Source: Salvator merianae (Eukaryota > Chordata > Lepidosauria > Squamata > Teiidae). From it: a stretch of 64,000 nt of DNA. Location of the stretch: the NCBI GenBank assembly GCA_003586115.2, contig QVOM02000119.1, forward strand, positions 42,720,521 to 42,784,520. Reading direction: 5' to 3'. Position 1 is the first letter of the stretch; each line of letters begins with the position of its first letter. A program made the translations under genes and the position numbers. Of this stretch, positions 59,701-64,000 are shown piece after piece. Below the pieces are notes generated by a model, which did not search any database, had not been told where the DNA came from, and saw only the letters and a program-made list of their open reading frames with translations.

Positions 59701-60139
59701 ATTTGATAAGACAAGCAGAATTGTTGCCTCACCCAGGGCAAGTTTGGCCTGAGGGAAATAATAAAATGGCATTAAAACAGGAGACAGTTCCACACCACCA
59801 CAGAGCACCAGTCAGTAATAACTCATTAAAGTCAATTAGAGATAGAGATCATTTGTGCATTATATTCACCCTTCAAGAAATAGTAATTTAGCTGTAACAT
59901 CTAGTACATACTGTGAATAGCACCAGTATGAGTAAAGCTAAGTCTAAACATATGTTTCTCATCCCTCACTCTTACAGCCTCTCACTCCCTTTGAAGTCCA
60001 GTTCCTGAATGCAGTTGGTGATTTACTTGACCTCATTCCTTCATTATTCTTTGATTCATTAATGGCTGAAAGTAATGTTATGCCTCGAGGTTCCAGAAGA
60101 TACCAATGGGATATGGGTCATTGTTCAGCTCTGATTAAG
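39455..60139 (+). CDS. PLBD1: Phospholipase B-like 1 (phospholipase B domain containing 1), first five coding exons; 3' part outside window
   Basis: This is a lysosomal/secreted amidase- or phospholipase-like protein of the Ntn-hydrolase fold, which matures by self-cleavage before a catalytic Cys. Exons 39455-39584, 53320-53539, 54948-55031, 55589-55727 and 59978-60139 join in frame to 245 residues. Order: hydrophobic signal region (about 20-40), conserved block with GDAYGYYND and [41 protein letters not shown], then [11 protein letters not shown] and [11 protein letters not shown]. The Cys of GHCSA (residue 240 here, codon 60122-60124) is the expected nucleophile. The mammalian protein is about 550 residues, so a little under half is present. 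Family assignment rests on recalled motifs. It lies downstream of GUCY2C in the same orientation, as in mammals. Confidence 0.95.
39585..42000 (+). other. PLBD1 intron 1, first part
   Basis: CpG-rich sequence fades by about 39700; no repeat or gene is recognised after that. A compound microsatellite lies at 41690-41768. Confidence 0.5.
41690..41768 (+). repeat. Compound microsatellite (AT)n(AC)n and (TCTA/TCTG)n
   Basis: About 13 AT units run into about 8 AC units and, after a short gap, CTATCTGTCTATCTATCTAT. Confidence 0.9.
42001..43410 (+). other. PLBD1 intron 1 sequence
   Basis: Nothing recognised with confidence. A palindromic stretch at about 42440-42520 pairs GGGATATTACC and CAGAACAGTCC-type strings loosely. 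Confidence 0.35.
43422..43816. mobile_element. Short hAT (Charlie-like ends) element hosting a SINE, 8-bp TSD
   Basis: The ends GAATGGTTCTTAAACTT and AAGTTTGAGAACTACTG are inverted repeats of the CAGTGGTTCTCAAAC kind typical of hAT elements. TCCTAAGT (43414-43421) and CCCTAAGT (43817-43824) are target duplications with one mismatch. The interior CCAGATGTTGTTGGCCTGCA and GGGAGCTGTAG is a known type of reptile interspersed repeat; it is split by the SINE. Confidence 0.75.
43494..43780 (+). mobile_element. tRNA-derived SINE of squamate type
   Basis: It has an A-box-like TGGCCTTGTGGTTAGC, a B box GGTTCGAGTCT at 43545-43555, a body with CCCCACCTACCTCACAAGG and GTCTGTTGTGGGGAGAAGAA, and a tail of CTC, CTG and CTTCTC tandem units at about 43716-43776. 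It is inserted inside the hAT element with a short TAGT-type duplication. It is a main pointer to a squamate host. Confidence 0.85.
44188..44231 (+). repeat. (TC)n microsatellite
   Basis: A CT-dinucleotide run with CCCTCT variants at its 3' end. Confidence 0.9.
44500..45235. mobile_element. Degenerate family A inverted-repeat element (borders uncertain)
   Basis: The left end GAGTCTTTCCACACTTACC and a possible right end GGTGAGTGGAAAGGTATTC near 45210 pair loosely. The interior has GACTTTAGTTTCCAGCC, resembling CAGGAACTTTAGTTCCTGGC of other copies. Confidence 0.4.
45236..46615 (+). other. PLBD1 intron 1 sequence
   Basis: AT-rich, with a short CA run near 46198; nothing else recognised. Confidence 0.4.
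46620..47145. mobile_element. Inverted-repeat element, family A, 526 bp, TSD ATA
   Basis: The ends GGGCCTTTCTGCACTTAC and GTAAGTGCAGAAAGGCCC are perfect 18-base inverted repeats, flanked by ATA (46617-46619, 47146-47148). The interior has GTGGACTAGCGAGATCC and CAGGAACTTTAGTTCCTGGC. It is the cleanest family A copy in the window and encodes nothing recognised. Confidence 0.85.
47149..48145 (+). other. PLBD1 intron 1 sequence
   Basis: AT-rich sequence without recognised features. Confidence 0.4.
48255..48633. mobile_element. Inverted-repeat element, family B, 379 bp, TSD TAA
   Basis: The left end GGGTGCTTTTGCACTTTCC and right end GCACAAAGTACAAAAGACCC are flanked by TAA (48252-48254, 48634-48636). 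It interrupts the dispersed repeat also present uninterrupted at 36145-36265, which shows the empty site. The interior CTGCCATGGTGAC is shared with other family B copies. Confidence 0.8.
48660..51045 (+). other. PLBD1 intron 1 sequence
   Basis: A degenerate inverted-repeat element may lie at about 49205-49755 (GGGACCCTTTTCAGTGATGCC left; GGCTCCTAGTACTCTTGCTGG inside, as near 18305). Nothing else recognised. Confidence 0.4.
51055..51150. repeat. Half of a family C palindromic element
   Basis: GGGCCTGCTGTAATCTGCACTAG, then GGATGGCAGGCCCATATTCTG, ending CCCAGTGCAGAAAGGTC. It matches the right half of the elements at 33485 and 35904; the left half is missing. Confidence 0.6.
51780..51935 (+). 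repeat. L2 LINE 3' end
   Basis: GACCTGCCCTGAGACCTTCG, AGTATAGGGTGGGATAAAAA, then an AAAT tandem tail. Same 3' end as at 11990-12070. Confidence 0.75.
52652..52714. repeat. Two adjacent perfect hairpins
   Basis: Arms TGTGTAGCACTA and TAGTGCTACACA (52652-52663, 52666-52677) are followed directly by ACCTTACCAGGAGGTGA and its exact inverse (52678-52694, 52698-52714; loop TAG). It adjoins a family B-like element that runs to about 53016. Confidence 0.9.
52711..53016. mobile_element. Family B inverted-repeat element, borders uncertain
   Basis: GGTGCATTTGCACCTACC near the left, interior CCATGGCAAGGATCGGGCAC and CTGCCATGGC, and the right end AAAGTATGAAAAGGCCC. It resembles the copies at about 17400 and 54384. 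Confidence 0.5.
53320..53539 (+). CDS. PLBD1: PLBD1 exon 2
   Basis: It reads (D)[11 protein letters not shown], then [19 protein letters not shown] and [18 protein letters not shown], ending [10 protein letters not shown] across the junction. These are strongly conserved phospholipase B-like blocks. NDT is a possible N-glycosylation site. The acceptor is TTTTCAG to 53319 and the donor GTAAGT at 53540. The preceding intron is about 13.7 kb. Confidence 0.96.
53540..54947 (+). other. PLBD1 intron 2
   Basis: It contains a family B inverted-repeat element in reverse sense from 54384 (GGGCCTTTTCGCACTTTGAA) to about 54745, recognisable by TAGAGCACTAATTTGTGCTC and GCTGGTATCCTGCT. Open stretches over it on both strands are not genes. 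The rest is unremarkable. Confidence 0.55.
54948..55031 (+). CDS. PLBD1: PLBD1 exon 3
   Basis: It reads (S)[20 protein letters not shown] followed by [15 protein letters not shown] is conserved in the family. It is an 84-bp exon with acceptor TTTCAG to 54947 and donor GTATG at 55032. It ends in phase 2 with AG, completed by the first base of exon 4. Confidence 0.95.
55032..55588 (+). other. PLBD1 intron 3
   Basis: Holds a 22-base tandem duplication (TATCC(C/T)GCTCTATACCCAAA type) at about 55376-55419 inside a LINE-tail-like stretch. Otherwise nothing recognised. Confidence 0.5.
55589..55727 (+). CDS. PLBD1: PLBD1 exon 4
   Basis: It reads [19 protein letters not shown], then [20 protein letters not shown] and ANRQQRT. 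FWRHTGY and QLDGLY are family motifs. The acceptor is ATACAG to 55588 and the donor GTAAGA at 55728. It ends in phase 0. Confidence 0.96.
55728..59977 (+). other. PLBD1 intron 4
   Basis: Contains inverted-repeat family material at 56467-56640, a G-rich stretch near 58120, a degenerate minisatellite at 58377-58690 and a LINE-tail-like piece at 59245-59345. No exon recognised. Confidence 0.5.
58377..58690 (+). repeat. Degenerate minisatellite
   Basis: Units beginning GCTGAAGC or GCCGAAGCC with TGTGGTGGC, GTGCTGGCACTGTCACCAC and CTTTCTCTCC recur about four times with a rough 55-60 base spacing and much divergence. Confidence 0.6.
59978..60139 (+). CDS. PLBD1: PLBD1 exon 5: segment with the predicted catalytic Cys
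   Basis: It reads [20 protein letters not shown], then [13 protein letters not shown], and ends [11 protein letters not shown] at the donor GTGAG (60140). GHCSA marks the self-cleavage and nucleophile site of the phospholipase B-like family (recalled from structures of related proteins). It is 162 bp, in phase 0 at both ends. The next exon is not recognisable before 64000. Confidence 0.95.
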
Positions 60140-61285
60140 GTGAGATCAACAAAACGTTTGTTTCCATTGTAGGGTTAAAGGAGTAACATAACCCATTCTT
60201 CATTATGTCTTAAAAATGGAATTATACTTTGGTTCTGCTTTTGCATATGTACACAGTGCTGATACTTTAGTCTCATTGGTTTGAACATCAGCTGAGCAGA
60301 ATACATGTGTGCATCTTTAAAATGTTTTTGCACCTTTTTCTAAATAAGCAAGTCTCCTATAACAACTTTCTTCTTTGATTCCATAGACTGTCACTATCAA
60401 GAAGGGCAGTCTATTGCTTCTTGATCTTGCACTATTTAAAAAGTTGTTAATACACTAATTTTAGACTACTGAGACTGTGGAACAGCAACTCAAAAGTAAA
60501 ACCTTTTGTGCACCATTTTAAAGTAAATTGTTAAAATAGCTTGGAGAAAGCATTTGGATAAATATTGGGCATTAAAAGCAGGCATGTCTTGTGCTTAGTG
60601 CCCTGTTTAAACTACTCTAATTGAATGTGCTTTTGTGCAGCGGTGGCCCATCGCTTTAAGGGCAGGTGTTCGGAACCTGCGGCAAGGGACGATGGCTTTT
60701 CGCGGGGACTCCAGGCCTCCGTACTGTTGCGGGCCGCCAGTGCTATTGTGGTGCACATCCCAGTGTTCAATTTCTACTGCTGTTTTCTTAACTGTTTGAG
60801 ATTGACAGCATGACAAAGAAAGCATTGCATGATATAATGAGAAGTATTTCTATCTTGAAAAAACAAGATGTTGAGTTATGTTACACAATAGTATTGATAT
60901 TTTGTTGAAGAATTTTGCTGAAAAAAATCAATTAAGTTTACATAATTTTCATTTTATCATCTTCCACATGGCTTCCTAAGGATCTTCCAGGTGGCAAGAT
61001 TTTCTCATAATCTTACAACTAAATAAACCAGAACTGTTACTATACTTAAACAACAACAAAAAAAATCCTTACAGACTGTTCCATGCTGCAGTGACATACT
61101 AAAGACAACCTCTTTTCTTTAGGAAGTGTCCAGTGCTCATAAGTACTGTGGAAGACTGCATTTTAGAAGATGCACTGGCATAGATCTTGGCTGAATATTA
61201 TTAACTTTAAATAGTTATCTTGCCTTAAGAAAATGCTGGTATTTGACAAGATTTTAATAGATGACACTACTAATCTGATTAATCA
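60140..61285 (+). other. PLBD1 intron 5, first part
   Basis: AT-rich except for an unexplained GC- and CpG-rich block at about 60636-60745. The next PLBD1 exon is not visible. Confidence 0.5.
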
Positions 61286-61745
61286 AAGGGTTTCTCTGCA
61301 CATAGTGGTGATCTGGTACAGTGCTGCCTGCAGTCTTCTTTAGGACCTCTTTCTTCCACACATTGGTGCAGGCCAAAGAAGCCCTCTTTCCTTCTAGAAA
61401 GCACCATTTTCATTGGACAGAGCATAGACAGGACCAAGTGGCTTAGAATGACCACCTAGTCTGCCAGTGGTCTAGCACCATGTAAACCAGGCCACGGTGG
61501 TATGTGAATGCGGCACATGAGTCCATGTTCCAGTTTAACGGGGGGAGTCATTTCAACAGTGCACCAAAGTGTGCTGCTGAAATAGGTCCCCCAGGGGCTC
61601 TGAGGCCAGGAACTTTCATTCCTGGCTGTCAGAAATTTCAGAAACTGGCTCTGAGGTTTGTGTGAGCTTTGGGGCCAGTACAGCGGGTGTCCCAAAACAG
61701 CTGTCCAAATGCAAATAGTGTTGCTGCAACACATGTAGACTTGTA
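61286..61745. mobile_element. Degenerate family A inverted-repeat element
   Basis: Left GGGTTTCTCTGCACATAGTGG; the interior GGCTCTGAGGCCAGGAAC and TTTCATTCCTGGC matches the 46620 copy. The right end is eroded, so borders are approximate. Confidence 0.5.
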
Positions 61746-63198
61746 CAGCTGGTGGACTGCTCCAGTAGCAACAGATTAACTGAATCAGTCTACTTCAAAT
61801 TAAGTGGAAATAGCCAAACTCTGCAACAGCATTATCTTCCTATTAGAATTCTAAAGTTGAACCTTTGGCTTAGAAATTCATTTTCTTTGCATGTGTGTGT
61901 ATATACGTGCACATATATATATGAATACCATTACATGCTTGTTTTCAAACACTTTTGTTTGATTTAAATTTGCGTTGAACTAATAATTTAGTTTTTTAAC
62001 ATATAAATATTTATGAGAATACTGCAATGTTACACCAAGTGAGCTGGTTTTCATGTCTGACAACTTTTATTAGTTTAAATAATTGGATTTTTTCCTAAAG
62101 AAGATCAATCCAATATAAAAACAACACAAAAACTAATACCTGAGTCAAATGTTTCTTGGATCTAAAAGAAATCATTTTCATTTTTAAAGATTTACATTCT
62201 TTTAGCAAATCTTTCAGAAGATAAATAGAGAATGTTTTTGGTTATATCTATACCCTGGCTTGAACAACAAAGTAGCCTTGGTTTTCCAAGAATTGTTTGG
62301 CCATGGTGACTCTCCAGCGAATCTTGATAGGTCAGTTAAAGACTGCATCAACATCATAGATTTTGGATGTTCCTAGAGTGCCCCTGTCACCTGAAAGGCA
62401 AATGTTCCCACCCTCACTGGGTCTACCAGCAGTCCTAAGGGTGCAAAATATGCCCTTAGAGCCACTCTAAGTACAGGATGTGATAAGTGACTGCAAGGAT
62501 TGATCACCCCCTCAGTCAGCTATTTTGGTACCATGTAGAGTGATGGTGGTAGAGAAGGTAAATTACCATATGGCCCAGTTTATCATCAGACCAAAAATAG
62601 CCAACTTCCAGGCCCATTTCCAGTCTAAACTGAGCCTTGTGGCTGTAAAACATTTGTTTTGCAGCTTCAAGGTTTTGGAGGCCTGGGGACACCAGCCATG
62701 TAAATAGTGTACCTCCCATTCCTGAAGTGAATCCCCATGTTCCTACTGTGGAGATGGCCTTTTTCGTGGCCAGTTAGATGTGGCCAAAGAGGGATAAATG
62801 AAGTGCTCTGATGCATAAGACGATAGGACTCGTGTTACAGTTATGTAGAAGAGGGACTTTCAGCATGGATAGCTTGCTTTTTGTCATAGTTATTAAAAGC
62901 AAAGAAGGCTTGTCCTCTCTCGTATCTGGCACACATCAGAAACAGTATATATATATAAATATGGACCCTAGATTTCTGAAATAGTGAGCAAGGCAAGCAA
63001 GCATTTTACCACAAGTTGACCATTCTTTTCAATCTTTTCTACTGCCTGGAGTATCACTCTGGGTATTTTTTCCCTCTAAAAGGGAAAAGGGTGTCAGAGC
63101 TATCCCCTATATAATTGTGTCTGCATGATAAAAATATTGCAAATTGAATATTTGATTAAAAGGAAAAATCATAAGAATTTGTTTCTCACTCAGATTAT
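61746..63198 (+). other. PLBD1 intron 5, middle part
   Basis: No exon, gene or well-defined repeat recognised. Confidence 0.4.
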
Positions 63199-63626
63199 GG
63201 ACTTTTCCGCACTTACCCTTGGAACAGGCTAGTGTGCCACATGGCCCACTTCTGGGCCTTTCTCTTCTGTACTGTGGTGCAGACTAGAGAGGTCATACCC
63301 CCTGGTAGGCTGCTGCATCTGCACTGGACACAACATAGCATGCTCTAGGCAGCCAAAATGGCCACCTTGATCAGGATACTGATAGACCTGTTGAGGGGTC
63401 ACTAGACCAGCCGAGGGAGGTCTGTGGAGGGGCACATGCCTCTGGTGGCCAGTGTAGCAGGAAGACCCATTTTGGCGGTTCACCAAATGATGCTACTGAA
63501 ATGAGTCCCCTTAGGGGTGCGAGAGCAGTAACTTTAGTTCCTGGCTGTTGAAGCGCAGTGTATCATGGGCAACAGGGGCTGTCCTGGAACAAGCCGTCCA
63601 AGTGGACAGCAAGTGCAGAAACAGCC
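63199..63626. mobile_element. Inverted-repeat element, family A, 428 bp
   Basis: The ends GGACTTTTCCGCACTTACC and GCAAGTGCAGAAACAGCC are inverted repeats with several mismatches. The flanks TAT and AAT may be a worn target duplication. The interior AGTAACTTTAGTTCCTGGC is shared with 46620. Confidence 0.65.
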
Positions 63627-64000
63627 AATGATCTGTTTAGTCCAGTGTGGAATACTGATTTACCTAAAAATCATGCTTTATTACATGTCCTGGAAGAGAT
63701 AAATATCTGTTAAGATAGACAGATGTATTGAAAACATTATTGCCTAAGGCACATACAGTTTTCTGTCATGAAATCCAAACTGACCCGTGATACAATGACA
63801 TAAAAATTCCTATGACATGATCATTTATCATAAAAAAAGAGAAAGGCGTGCTCAAACATGAAATAGAAAATAATAGATAAAAAATTGACAAGGAAAATCA
63901 CATTCCTCAAGGATTTTATTATTTTCTTATTTAATAATACTGAAAAATTAAGAATTAACAGTATGGCTAATTATGGTAAATAAATAGCATGTTTGGCTTA
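63627..64000 (+). other. PLBD1 intron 5, end of window
   Basis: AT-rich sequence with nothing recognised. Confidence 0.4.

Overview
The window is vertebrate nuclear DNA from a squamate reptile (lizard or gecko type). The grounds are AT-rich introns with canonical GT-AG exons, a tRNA-derived SINE of the squamate kind, CR1 and L2 LINE relics, hAT elements and many short inverted-repeat elements. Nothing bacterial, phage or CRISPR-like is present.

Two protein genes lie head to tail on the + strand. From 3992 to 25888 the last eleven coding exons of GUCY2C (guanylate cyclase C, the guanylin/uroguanylin receptor) can be followed in unbroken frame: the end of the kinase-homology domain, the dimerisation helix, the whole catalytic cyclase domain and the C-terminal tail with stop codon (474 residues). 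The 5' exons lie outside the window. A poly(A) signal follows the stop at 25929. From 39455 to 60139 the first five coding exons of PLBD1 (phospholipase B domain containing 1, a lysosomal/secreted Ntn-type hydrolase) can be followed, starting in a CpG-rich promoter region at about 39200-39700. The window ends inside the next PLBD1 intron. The GUCY2C-PLBD1 order and orientation are those known in mammals; here about 13.6 kb separates the two coding regions.

The rest is intron and intergenic DNA. L2-like LINE relics occupy much of 4440-6230, 9570-9830, 11690-12075, 20560-21780, 22150-22850 and 27890-30300. CR1 relics lie at 5060-5325, 10000-12545, 13045-13190, 13480-13920, 21780-22150 and 35160-36140. 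A hAT element of about 1.1 kb sits at 16627-17746, and a short hAT element carrying a nested SINE at 43422-43816.

The most distinctive non-genic signal is a dispersed group of short inverted-repeat elements whose ends resemble GGGCCTTTCTGCACTTAC. Several copies are bounded by 3-bp target duplications (TAA, ATA, AGG, AAG, TTG), and two have matching uninterrupted target sequence elsewhere in the window. This group of non-autonomous DNA transposons, probably PIF/Harbinger-like, is the best candidate for something undescribed. No new protein system was found.
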